Of a stretch of 64,000 bases of DNA, positions 36,600 through 44,170 are shown piece after piece. The stretch lies in the NCBI RefSeq assembly GCF_001591645.1, contig NZ_BCVH01000007.1, forward strand, positions 146,520 to 210,519, given 5' to 3'. Each line of letters begins with the position of its first letter. Within the stretch, counting starts at the first letter, position 1. The notes below the pieces were generated by a model that was not told the DNA's origin, did not search any database, and worked only from the letters and a program-made list of their open reading frames with translations. Source of the stretch: Robertmurraya korlensis NBRC 107688 (GTDB lineage Bacteria > Bacillota > Bacilli > Bacillales > Cytobacillaceae). Both the position numbers and the translations under genes were made by a program.

Positions 36600-36956
36600 T
36601 TAATCATCTAAGTACTTTAAGTACTCGTAGTGGTCTGTTGGTACAGATTTAACGACCTCTCCAGCCTCATTATGGTAGATCTCGTATTCTCTGAATGTTT
36701 CAATGATGTAACCATCCACGAGTTCTGTTTTTTCAAGCTTTAGTTCTAATGAAGCAAGAACAGCTTCTTCCTCATCATTTTCTACATCAGAATTTGCTTC
36801 TGTTGTTTCGGAAGTGTCAGAATCATCAACGGACGGAATAGAAGGGTACATGTTAGTTGGTACGTTTGGATGAGTAAGGGTCGAGTTTGGAGATTCCATA
36901 TAAGCTACCAGGGTTATAAGGGCAAATACACTAATGAGATACATATATTTTTTCAT
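36600..36956 (-). CDS. Secreted or membrane-anchored small protein, unknown
   Basis: 118 residues. The N-terminal MKKYMYLISVFALITLVAYM is a signal sequence or anchor, followed by a Ser/Thr/Pro- and Asp/Glu-rich linker (DDSDTSETTEANSDVENDEEE) and a small polar C-terminal domain (VDGYIIETFREYEIYHNEAGEVV in part). No family recognised. The SD on the minus strand is AAGGAG. It is flanked by unrelated genes. Confidence 0.65.
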   Translation of the reverse strand: MKKYMYLISVFALITLVAYMESPNSTLTHPNVPTNMYPSIPSVDDSDTSETTEANSDVENDEEEAVLASLELKLEKTELVDGYIIETFREYEIYHNEAGEVVKSVPTDHYEYLKYLDD

Positions 36957-37114
36957 AATGAATAACTCCTTCTCACTATATATTAAACTATATGCAAAGC
37001 TGTTATAAATAGACCAAGCTGTTGGCCTTCAAAAGGATAGGGACGCCATAAAACTAGAACAAACAATCCTGCATATATATAGAAAAAGAGTTTAGAGGTA
37101 AAGGAGATGGGTAA

Positions 37115-37399
37115 ATGATTATTACTTTTGCTGTACTGATATCAGTTTTTATTTTCTTTACTACTGTTCGAACCTTAAGAAATAGAAGTTGGAGTTTAAT
37201 ATGGTCTTCCTTTGGATACGAAGATTATTTTAAGATGATGGCAAAGCTCAAAAATAAGGGGATTTCTTGTAAAGTTGAAACACCATATAGAGGTATAAGT
37301 ACACGATCGGATCGTTATAAGGACAATACTCAATACGATATTTATGTTAAAAAGGGAATGGAACAAGAGGCAATCGCTGCATTACAACAAAATCATTAA
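37115..37399 (+). CDS. Small membrane-anchored protein, DUF2007-like tail
   Basis: 94 residues. One N-terminal transmembrane helix (MIITFAVLISVFIFFTTVRTL) is followed by a soluble part with LKNKGISCKVETPYRG and YDIYVKKGMEQEAIAAL, recalling the small DUF2007-like signal-transduction fold. AGGAGATGG is upstream of the ATG. Function unknown. A weak GGGAG/CTCCC hairpin with TTTTT follows at about 37408-37437. Confidence 0.6.
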   Translation: MIITFAVLISVFIFFTTVRTLRNRSWSLIWSSFGYEDYFKMMAKLKNKGISCKVETPYRGISTRSDRYKDNTQYDIYVKKGMEQEAIAALQQNH

Positions 37400-37528
37400 G
37401 ATGGGTGGGAGGATCTTTTTAGAAGTTCTCCCTTTTTGTGTTTTTAGGCTGACTAACAAAGGTTATTGTTGGTTCATAATAGAGGAAAGTATAATATGGT
37501 GTGTATAAGGGAAGTGAAATAGATAAAC

Positions 37529-37939
37529 ATGCAAAAGTCAATCCAGATTTCAACATATGAAGAATACGAGACCCTCGAGCGTGAATTGGAGCATTACATA
37601 GAAGAGTATCAATCAGAGAATATACATCTCGTTATGTACTCTATACGAGAAGCGGTAAACAATGCATTTGAACACGGGATAAAAAACAATTCATTACTAG
37701 CTATTACCGTTACAACTCAAATAAGTGATAGTATGATGATTGTAGAAGTCGAGCATAATGGAGACGGTTTCAATTACGAAGAAAGAGTACTATTATTGGA
37801 AGATCCTGATCAATATTTTATGGAAATCTTGTCGAGTAGTAGGGGAAGAGGAATAGCAATCATGAAAAAGTGTGCAAAGCAAATCTCCTACTCTGAGGAT
37901 GGACGAAAACTTACATTACTTTTTGAGCTTGAAAAATGA
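37529..37939 (+). CDS. RsbW/SpoIIAB-like ATP-binding protein
   Basis: 136 residues of the HATPase_c_2 type. The N-box is REAVNNAFEHG and the G1 box is HNGDGFNYEERV, followed by SSRGRGIAIMKKCA. Family members are anti-sigma factors or Ser/Thr kinases of partner-switching modules. No sigma factor or anti-sigma antagonist is encoded next to it, so it is an orphan and its partner must be elsewhere. The start has a weak SD (GGGAAGTG). Confidence 0.8.
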   Translation: MQKSIQISTYEEYETLERELEHYIEEYQSENIHLVMYSIREAVNNAFEHGIKNNSLLAITVTTQISDSMMIVEVEHNGDGFNYEERVLLLEDPDQYFMEILSSSRGRGIAIMKKCAKQISYSEDGRKLTLLFELEK

Positions 37940-37975
37940 ATTCCCTTTAATCCTTTATGTTAAAAACCATATGAA

Positions 37976-38010
37976 AAGACCCTCTTCACACAAAAGAGGG
38001 TCTTTGTTTA
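37976..38010. terminator. Bidirectional terminator between RsbW-like and siderophore genes
   Basis: A 10-11-bp stem (AGACCCTCTT with AAGAGGGTCTT), 7-base loop and TTGTTTATTTTTTT tail on the plus strand; the minus gene ends just at its foot. Confidence 0.8.
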
Positions 38011-39015
38011 TTTTTTTAAAAGAAGATATAGGAAATAAGGAGCACCAATTAGGGCCACCATGATCCCGGCTGCAATGCCTTCAGGTTCAATGATATTACG
38101 TCCAATGGTATCAGCAAATAATAGCAACCATCCTCCAGCTAATAGAGCCACTGGAATAAACAATTGGTTTCTTGGTCCAACCATCGCTTTTGCCATATGT
38201 GGAGCCATTAAACCGATGAAGCTTATGCCACCTGTCACGGAAACGGCAGAAGCAGCTAACGCAACAGCTGTGGTTAATAAAATGATTCTTTCCTTTTCAA
38301 TGGAAATACCTACTCCAATGGAGATAGATTCACCTAAGGCTAATATATTAATCCGATTTGCTTTGTATAAAGTAAAGGGAATTAACACAAGTAACCATGG
38401 GAGAATAGCCCACACAAATGGCCAATCTGTTCCCCATATATTTCCTGCCAGCCACTTAGCAATAAAGTCTACCTTCGCTCGTTCCGCAGATGAAATGAGG
38501 ACGATCATGGCTCCAGAAAGTGCCATTGAGAAACCAACACCTACTAGTACCAATCGCATTGGCTGAAGACCAACACTTTTCTTGTAAGATGAGATATAAA
38601 TTAGTGCTGATGTAATGATGGCTCCTAAAAATGCAAGGATCGGAATTGCATAAGCAAATGTTGCTGCATCGATAGGTGCAAAAAGGAAAAAAACGGTTAT
38701 CGCTACACCAGCCCCAGAATTAATCCCGATGATGCCAGGATCTGCTAAATCATTTCGTGTAATTCCTTGCAGAATGGCACCGGATAAAGCAAGAGCCATG
38801 CCTGCTAACAATGTAATGACAATCCGGGGAAGGCGGATATCAAAAAGAATAAATTCTTCCTTAAATGACCCATATCCAAATAAGGTAGGAAGGATTCGAT
38901 CATAGCTAACAGAAGAGTAACCAAGACCTAAACTTACAATCATGGTACCTAAGATAAGTACGAGCAGAGCTATTACAATGGCTCTTTGTTTTTTTATAAT
39001 ATTCTGGTGAATCAT
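38008..39015 (-). CDS. Iron-siderophore ABC transporter permease (FecCD family), second subunit
   Basis: 335 residues with nine to ten transmembrane helices. FDIRLPRIVITLLAGMALALSGAILQGITRNDLADPGIIGI is the family's N-terminal signature (quoted only in outline: RLPR, GAxLxxSGxxxQ, NxLADPxxxG), and GGISFIGLMAPHMAK is the ATPase-contact EAA-like loop. Its ATG overlaps the end of the upstream permease by 4 bases. The two form the membrane heterodimer for ferric siderophore import, similar to FhuB/FhuG or YfiZ/YfhA. Confidence 0.9.
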   Translation of the reverse strand: MIHQNIIKKQRAIVIALLVLILGTMIVSLGLGYSSVSYDRILPTLFGYGSFKEEFILFDIRLPRIVITLLAGMALALSGAILQGITRNDLADPGIIGINSGAGVAITVFFLFAPIDAATFAYAIPILAFLGAIITSALIYISSYKKSVGLQPMRLVLVGVGFSMALSGAMIVLISSAERAKVDFIAKWLAGNIWGTDWPFVWAILPWLLVLIPFTLYKANRINILALGESISIGVGISIEKERIILLTTAVALAASAVSVTGGISFIGLMAPHMAKAMVGPRNQLFIPVALLAGGWLLLFADTIGRNIIEPEGIAAGIMVALIGAPYFLYLLLKK

Positions 39016-40028
39016 GAGAATTCTTTCCCTCCTTTACGGATGATAAATAAAAAGAAGGGGAGCCCCATCATAGCAACAATGGCTGCCACTGGTGTTTCGT
39101 ATGGCGTGTTTAGCGTTCGCCCAATCGTGTCCGCTAGAAGCATAAATGTCCCTCCAACAATAGTGGACATTGGAAGAATCAATCGGTAGTCAGTTCCGAC
39201 TATTGTACGAACAATATGGGGTACCAGTAAACCGATAAAAGCTAGATTACCAGCTAAGGCTACAGCTGCTCCAGAAAGAACGATGACAATGACAAACAAA
39301 AAGGCTTTTATACGAGTCGTGTTTTGTCCTAAACCTACCGCGACTTCTTCATTTAAGCTTAGAATGGTTAGTTGCCTAGAAAGGAAAATGGCAATAATAA
39401 TTCCAATCATAATGACAGGGACTACTATTTGAAGTTGTCCCCAGTTGGTTCCGATTACTCCTCCAGCTGTCCACATGGAAACATCTTTTGAGATTTTAAA
39501 GAGGATAGCAATGCCTTCAGTAATAGCAAAAAGAAAGGCAGATATTGCTGATCCTGCAAGAACGATACGGATGGGGGAAAATCCACCTTTTTTTACTGCA
39601 CTTATACCAAAAACGAGCAAAGCTCCAACAGACGCACCAATAAAACAAGCGAGCATAACCCAGTAGTAATTGGCAGATGGTAGTAAAGCAAAAGTAATGG
39701 CTAATCCTGCATTCGCTCCTGCGGTAAGACCCAACAAGCCTGGATCAGCTATTGGGTTTCGTGTCATTCCTTGCATGATTGCCCCAGACACAGCTAGTGC
39801 CGCCCCAACCACTATTGCAGCAATTTCGCGTGGCAATCGAATTTCTTGTAAGATTAATATTTTTTCACTGGTCTGATTAGATAATAAAGCAAGCCAAACA
39901 TCCTTGAAAGTGGTATCGGCAGCACCGAAAACCATTGCAATTCCAAACATAAGAATAAATAGAATGAGTGCAACCATACATTTGAAGAAAAACGATATCG
40001 CTTTGTTATTATGTATCAATCCATTCAC
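39012..40028 (-). CDS. Iron-siderophore ABC transporter permease (FecCD family), first subunit
   Basis: 338 residues. Signatures are EIRLPREIAAIVVGAALAVSG, MQGMTRNPIADPGLLG and the loop AGNLAFIGLLVPHIVR. Nine to ten helices. The start could be GTG 40028 or TTG 40019; GAGGTG overlapping the GTG would serve as SD for the TTG. The gene is separated from the ATPase gene by 70 bases that hold an intrinsic terminator, unusual within such an operon. Confidence 0.9.
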   Translation of the reverse strand: MNGLIHNNKAISFFFKCMVALILFILMFGIAMVFGAADTTFKDVWLALLSNQTSEKILILQEIRLPREIAAIVVGAALAVSGAIMQGMTRNPIADPGLLGLTAGANAGLAITFALLPSANYYWVMLACFIGASVGALLVFGISAVKKGGFSPIRIVLAGSAISAFLFAITEGIAILFKISKDVSMWTAGGVIGTNWGQLQIVVPVIMIGIIIAIFLSRQLTILSLNEEVAVGLGQNTTRIKAFLFVIVIVLSGAAVALAGNLAFIGLLVPHIVRTIVGTDYRLILPMSTIVGGTFMLLADTIGRTLNTPYETPVAAIVAMMGLPFFLFIIRKGGKEFS

Positions 40029-40043
40029 CTCGCTTTTTAAATA

Positions 40044-40080
40044 TCAAAAGAAAAAGAGGAATTCGTCAATGAATTCCTCT
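40044..40080 (-). terminator. Intrinsic terminator between the siderophore ATPase and permease genes
   Basis: On the minus strand AGAGGAATTC pairs with GAATTCCTCT (10 bp, 6-base loop) and is followed by TTTTTCTTTTG. It lies inside the operon and would reduce transcription of the permeases relative to the ATPase. Confidence 0.8.
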
Positions 40081-40098
40081 ACAACGTAGTACCAGTAA

Positions 40099-40938
40099 TT
40101 AAACACTAACAGGAATAAGATTAGTAACCGAGTGTTTTTCTTGTATGGAATTCCCTTTAAATAAGTTGTAGGTTATACACATTGGTTTATTTGTTCGTGG
40201 ATCTCTGCCGATTTCAGCATCAATTTGAAATACTTCACGCAATACGTCACGTTGTATCACTTCTTCACATGTACCCGCTTTTACAATTTCTCCTGCTTTT
40301 AAGGCAATCAAATGGTCTGCAAATCGAGCGGCTTGATTCAAGTCATGTAACACCATGACAATCGTTCGTCCTTCATTTTGGTTTAATTCTTGTAAAAGCT
40401 CTAGAACCTCGAGCTGATGAGCCATGTCCAAATAAGTAGTAGGTTCATCTAGGAAAATAATATCTGTTTCCTGAGCAAGTGCCATAGCAATCCATACCCG
40501 TTGTCTTTGACCGCCAGAAAGGGCGTCAACAGGTCGATATTTAAACTCAATTGTACCTGTGGCCTCAAGAGCCCAATCAATCACTTCATAATCTCGTTTC
40601 GTCAAACGACCAAACCCTTTTTGATAAGGGAAGCGACCATAACTGACGAGCTCGCCAACCGTTAGGCCACCAACACTTTCAGGCGACTGGGGGAGTATGG
40701 CCATTTTTCTAGCTAACTCTTTGGTATGCTGCTTAGCAATGTCCTCTCCATCTAATAGGACTGTGCCAGCTTGTTGAGAAATAATCCGTGTAATTGCTTT
40801 AAGTAAAGTCGATTTTCCACAGCCATTGGAACCAATAATGGTGGTGATTTTATTATCTGGTATATGGATACTGAGGTTTTTTACTATCGTACGTTCTCCA
40901 TAAGCAACGGATAGTTGGTCTGTATATAAGCGAACCAT
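40099..40938 (-). CDS. Iron-siderophore ABC transporter ATP-binding protein
   Basis: 279 residues, FecE/YusV type. Walker A is GSNGCGKST, signature LSGGQRQRVWIAMALAQ, Walker B IIFLDEPTTYLD with the switch His in VLHDLNQAARFAD. It would energise the two permeases downstream. No substrate-binding lipoprotein is encoded here; in B. subtilis a YusV-type ATPase is shared by several siderophore systems. A perfect Fur box precedes it. AAGGAGG precedes the ATG. Confidence 0.92.
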   Translation of the reverse strand: MVRLYTDQLSVAYGERTIVKNLSIHIPDNKITTIIGSNGCGKSTLLKAITRIISQQAGTVLLDGEDIAKQHTKELARKMAILPQSPESVGGLTVGELVSYGRFPYQKGFGRLTKRDYEVIDWALEATGTIEFKYRPVDALSGGQRQRVWIAMALAQETDIIFLDEPTTYLDMAHQLEVLELLQELNQNEGRTIVMVLHDLNQAARFADHLIALKAGEIVKAGTCEEVIQRDVLREVFQIDAEIGRDPRTNKPMCITYNLFKGNSIQEKHSVTNLIPVSV

Positions 40939-40969
40939 TGGAAACCTCCTTATATAAAAATTAATTAAT

Positions 40970-40984
40970 TGATAATGATTATCA
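40970..40984 (-). promoter_or_regulatory. Perfect Fur box before the siderophore transporter operon
   Basis: TGATAATGATTATCA is an exact match to the 7-1-7 Fur consensus and a palindrome, 31 bases upstream of the ATPase start codon. Iron-dependent repression by Fur is predicted. Confidence 0.9.
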
Positions 40985-41049
40985 GTATCGATGTTTTAAC
41001 TATAAAACGCATTCATTCAACTGTCAATAAATTTTTTTTTTATTTGTGG

Positions 41050-41118
41050 TGACAGACACCCTTCGTGGACAGTTTTTGTAGTTTTGTCCGTGTGGAGTGG
41101 ACACTTAGTGTTGGGTTA
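41050..41118. repeat. REP-like intergenic element
   Basis: The stretch GGTGACAGACACC, then GTGGACAG, then TGTCCGTGTGGAGTGGACAC followed by CTTAGTGTT contains several short inverted repeats (GGTG/CACC, GGACA/TGTCC, ACAC/GTGT). Its GC-rich, modular look differs from the AT-rich surroundings and resembles short repeats scattered in Bacillus intergenic regions. Only one copy is visible in the window, so repeat status is unproven. Confidence 0.4.
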
Positions 41119-41190
41119 AACAAAAAGAGGGAAATCATTAAATAAGGAAGAATTATGTGAATAGAAAAGTGATATTGAGAGGATGTACAT

Positions 41191-42114
41191 ATGGAGAGAG
41201 TGAAGAAGCCATTTATAATTAGAAATTATAAGGAACAGGATGCAAATCAAATCGCTGAATATGATTTTATTTCCATGCTAGCGTATCAATACAATGGGGA
41301 CTATACTTCCGAAAATATTTTCTGTGCAGTTAGTGAAAAAGGGGAAATGCTAGCTTCCGCACATATTGCTCCTGATCAGTCTTGGGAGTTCATAAAAGAT
41401 CCAGATAAGACTTTGGACTTTGAATTTAAGCTGCAAATGGACGTATCGATAAATGAGAACACGACGGTCCCACAAGATGCAGTGCATGAGTTAACAGATG
41501 TCGTTATGGAAAGAGCCAAGATGATCCGAAATCAATACCCTAATAAAAAAATAACAATAATACATACAATTTCCACCGATGATTTAGAGGAGATGGATTT
41601 TTATTTATCAAAAGGATTTATCGTAAAACAAAATCATTTGGTAATGAAAAGAGACTTAACGGAACCGATTCCGCAATTCCCACTACCACCTAATATCAAG
41701 ATAATGAATTGGAAAATGGAGACAAACGAGGAGCAGGAAAAGTATTTGCAAGCAGAGGCAGCGGGAGATCCAAACGGTCTATGTTGGAGCTTAAATCATC
41801 TAAGGTGGACAATGTCAGGAGCAGAATGGGACACATTTACAGCATTTTACGGAAACAAGGTAGTGGGAAGTATCATGACATGGGGACTCGGAGAAAAGAG
41901 AAGTGCCACTGAAAACATTTTTGTATTACCTGATTGGAGAAGAAGGGGAATAGCCAAGGCGTTAATTTCTGAAGCGCTAACTTTCTTAAAGGAAAAAGGA
42001 AAAACAGAAGCAACATTAGGAGTGTTTGGAGATAATCGAAATGCGATTGCACTATACCAATCCCTTGGCTATCGAATGCTTTATACAAATATAGAATTTG
42101 GATATGACATTTAG
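41191..42114 (+). CDS. Tandem GNAT-domain acetyltransferase
   Basis: 307 residues containing two GNAT modules: a degenerate N-terminal one (residues about 8-155, IIHTISTDDLEEMDFYLSKGF) and a canonical C-terminal one (IFVLPDWRRRGIAKALISEAL, FGDNRNAIALYQSLGY). Two-domain GNATs of this type often act on antibiotics or small amines. The start has GAGAGGATG upstream. Monocistronic as far as visible. Confidence 0.85.
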   Translation: MERVKKPFIIRNYKEQDANQIAEYDFISMLAYQYNGDYTSENIFCAVSEKGEMLASAHIAPDQSWEFIKDPDKTLDFEFKLQMDVSINENTTVPQDAVHELTDVVMERAKMIRNQYPNKKITIIHTISTDDLEEMDFYLSKGFIVKQNHLVMKRDLTEPIPQFPLPPNIKIMNWKMETNEEQEKYLQAEAAGDPNGLCWSLNHLRWTMSGAEWDTFTAFYGNKVVGSIMTWGLGEKRSATENIFVLPDWRRRGIAKALISEALTFLKEKGKTEATLGVFGDNRNAIALYQSLGYRMLYTNIEFGYDI

Positions 42115-42157
42115 GTCAGGATAAGGAAGTATGTTAATGACAAGGGAGGTGATATGC

Positions 42158-42310
42158 TTGCCAAGAGGAAAGGAACTAGAACAATTACCAATGGCGAATA
42201 CATTACCTGGTGCGGGAAAAGACACAAGTAAAATGAATCGTACGGAGTTATCGGGGATAACAGTGGGTGATATGCCGAAGCCAGCTCAAGCAGCAAAAAA
42301 GAATAAATAA
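42158..42310 (+). CDS. 50-residue small basic protein
   Basis: TTG start 7 bases after GGGAGGT. The peptide begins MPRGKELEQLPMANTLPG and ends KPAQAAKKNK, with GKDTSKMNRTELSGITVGDMP between. It is polar and Lys-rich with no hydrophobic segment, in the style of minor small acid-soluble or stress proteins, but no family is recognised. An ATG four bases upstream in another frame gives only 25 codons. A terminator follows at once. Confidence 0.6.
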   Translation: MPRGKELEQLPMANTLPGAGKDTSKMNRTELSGITVGDMPKPAQAAKKNK

Positions 42311-42315
42311 CAAAT

Positions 42316-42349
42316 AAGCCAAATCTATTCCGTAGATTTGGCTTTCTAT
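42316..42349 (+). terminator. Terminator after the 50-residue protein gene
   Basis: An 11-bp stem (AGCCAAATCTA with TAGATTTGGCT), 5-base loop and TTCTATT tail. Confidence 0.75.
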
Positions 42350-42369
42350 TGCAAGAGGGGGGATCTAGG

Positions 42370-42879
42370 GTGGAGATAAAAAGCGGTAAAATAACCATTC
42401 GACCAATCACAACAAATGATGCAGGTCATCTAACAAAATGGCTATCAGACCCAGCTGTTTTGGAATACTTTGAAGGAAGAGATCAACCTTTTACAATGGA
42501 ACGAGTTTTGGAAACCTACTTTATGAAAGAGGAAGGGCTTTCTCGATATATTTTTATGTCGGATGAAAAGCCCATAGGTTATATCCAAACCTATACAGTT
42601 GAAGATGAAGCGAACACCTTTGGTTTAGATCAATTTATAGGGGAAATAGAATATTGGAATAAAGGAATTGGTACGCTTCTTATTAATACGATGGTTAATT
42701 ACTTAGTTACTCAAAAAAGTGCTAATCGAATTATCATGGACCCACATACTAGTAATAAAAGGGCATTAAGATGTTATGAAAAATGCGGTTTTAAAAAAGT
42801 GAAATTCCTCCCGAAGCATGAGCTACATGAGGGCGAGTATCGGGATTGCTGGTTGATTGAATTGCTAATAGAGCACTAG
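42370..42879 (+). CDS. GNAT acetyltransferase, aminoglycoside 6'-N-acetyltransferase-like
   Basis: 169 residues. GLDQFIGEIEYWNKGIGTLL, IIMDPHTSNKRALRCYEKCGF and YRDCWLIEL form the pattern of AAC(6')-type GNATs, in which the DQFIG and DP..N.RA..CYEK motifs are conserved. Resistance to aminoglycosides is possible but cannot be claimed from sequence. The GTG 42370 start follows GAGGGGGGAT by 8 bases. Confidence 0.8.
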   Translation: MEIKSGKITIRPITTNDAGHLTKWLSDPAVLEYFEGRDQPFTMERVLETYFMKEEGLSRYIFMSDEKPIGYIQTYTVEDEANTFGLDQFIGEIEYWNKGIGTLLINTMVNYLVTQKSANRIIMDPHTSNKRALRCYEKCGFKKVKFLPKHELHEGEYRDCWLIELLIEH

Positions 42880-42889
42880 GTCCATTGCT

Positions 42890-42920
42890 GAGAATAAAAT
42901 AAAAGGAGAGCGGGCTCCTC
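42890..42920 (-). terminator. Probable terminator after the MerR gene
   Basis: On the minus strand AGGAG pairs with CTCCT around CCCGCT and is followed by TTTTATTTTATT. Short stem but strong tail. Confidence 0.5.
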
Positions 42921-43676
42921 TTATTTCGTGTAAATGAGAATTGCGTCACGTAAAAATTCTGCTGTTCCAGGTTGGTCTTTATCATAGTAAGCAGTGAATC
43001 TTTCATCACCTACGTACATTTGGGCGAGGCCAGCATGAGCTTCTATGCTGTAGGTAGGCCAAAAATAACAAAGCCATTGCTTATGAAGTTCAGCAGCTTG
43101 TTGGGCAAGTGGACCTGCTGGATTTCCACTTGTAAAAGCCTGAGCTAAAACATCTCTTATTTGTTGCTCTAGAGCAGTCACTTTTTGGTAGTCCTCTTCA
43201 GACAGGTTCATAAGTTTGGTATTTGATTGTTCGACATTCTCTTTTCCATATTTATCTCGAATCTCTTTTCCGTATTTCTTTTCATTTTCAGCAAGTAAGT
43301 TTTGTTTAAATCCTTCAAATTTCTCTTTATTTGACATAGTTGTTCTCCCTTCCGTTTGTGCGATGCTCTTTTCTACATTACAAATTAACGTTTCTATTTG
43401 GTTTCGCTTTTCTATCAGTTTTAAACGATGTTCTCTTAACGCTGATTCTGCGTCAAAGGTGGGGGAGGATAGTATTTCTTTTATCGTATCTAAATTTACT
43501 CCAAGCTCTTTATAAAAAAGAATTTGTTGGAGACGATTCACCTCCGATTGCCCATAAATTCGATAGCCATTCGAATTAACCCTGCTTGGTTGCAAGAGAC
43601 CGATTTGATCGTAATATCGTAAGGTCCTCGTACTAACACCTGCCAATTGTCCGAGCTTTTGAACCGTGTACTCCAT
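42921..43676 (-). CDS. MerR-family regulator with TipAS domain (Mta-like)
   Basis: 251 residues. The N-terminal MerR HTH reads YTVQKLGQLAGVSTRTLRYYDQIGLLQPSR; a coiled coil follows, and the C-terminal TipAS antibiotic-recognition domain includes LHKQWLCYFWPTYSIEAHAGLAQMYVGDERFTAYYD in outline (H, W and YVxDxRFxxYYD pattern). B. subtilis Mta activates multidrug transporters on binding drugs. ATG 43676 lies 8 bases after AGGAGG. A candidate target, the AAC-like gene, lies just beside it. Confidence 0.9.
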   Translation of the reverse strand: MEYTVQKLGQLAGVSTRTLRYYDQIGLLQPSRVNSNGYRIYGQSEVNRLQQILFYKELGVNLDTIKEILSSPTFDAESALREHRLKLIEKRNQIETLICNVEKSIAQTEGRTTMSNKEKFEGFKQNLLAENEKKYGKEIRDKYGKENVEQSNTKLMNLSEEDYQKVTALEQQIRDVLAQAFTSGNPAGPLAQQAAELHKQWLCYFWPTYSIEAHAGLAQMYVGDERFTAYYDKDQPGTAEFLRDAILIYTK

Positions 43677-43740
43677 ATGTTTCACCTCCTAATAAGTTCA
43701 CTATAAACCTTTACGCAACGTCAATGTAAATAGGGAATTG

Positions 43741-43773
43741 TAAAAATAAAAGCTCAAGGATAATTCCTTGAGC
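43741..43773 (-). terminator. Terminator after the YkvA-like gene
   Basis: GCTCAAGGA pairs with TCCTTGAGC (9 bp, 4-base loop); the minus strand continues TTTTATTTTTA. Confidence 0.75.
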
Positions 43774-43777
43774 CTTA

Positions 43778-44155
43778 CTAATTAATTAAAAATAGGGAAA
43801 CGAGCCAAATCCCAACAAAAAGCCAACCAAAAATAATCAAACCACCAGCTATCCAGTTTTTGGGTTTCGTCTTTCCTTTGAGTGTATCGACTCTTAAGGT
43901 TGCATCCTTGATAACGTCTGATGGTATCATCTTTAATGAAAGATATATTCCAAAAGGAACTAGGATAATATCATCAAGTATCCCGAGAATGGGAATAAAA
44001 TCAGGGATTAGATCAATAGGACTAAATGCATAAGCTAACACACAAGCAACAAAGATCTTGACGTACCATTTTACTCGTGGGTCTTTATAAGAAACATATA
44101 ATAAAATAAGTTGTCTTTTTAAATTTGTCGCCCATATTTTCACTTTTTTAAACAC
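43778..44155 (-). CDS. YkvA family (DUF1232) membrane protein
   Basis: 125 residues. The DUF1232 core VKIFVACVLAYAFSPIDLIPDFIPILGILDDI (given in outline: SPIDLIPDxIP, LDD) is unmistakable, followed by a C-terminal transmembrane helix (WIAGGLIIFGWLFVGIWLVSLF). Function unknown. It lies 15 bases after the ABC-F gene on the same strand and may be cotranscribed with it. Confidence 0.9.
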   Translation of the reverse strand: MFKKVKIWATNLKRQLILLYVSYKDPRVKWYVKIFVACVLAYAFSPIDLIPDFIPILGILDDIILVPFGIYLSLKMIPSDVIKDATLRVDTLKGKTKPKNWIAGGLIIFGWLFVGIWLVSLFLIN

Positions 44156-44170
44156 TGTTTGCCCTCATTT

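Noticed and set aside
42370..42879. Firm call as an aminoglycoside resistance gene
   Set aside because: The AAC(6')-like motifs are clear, but many chromosomal relatives have no resistance activity; kept as a similarity only.
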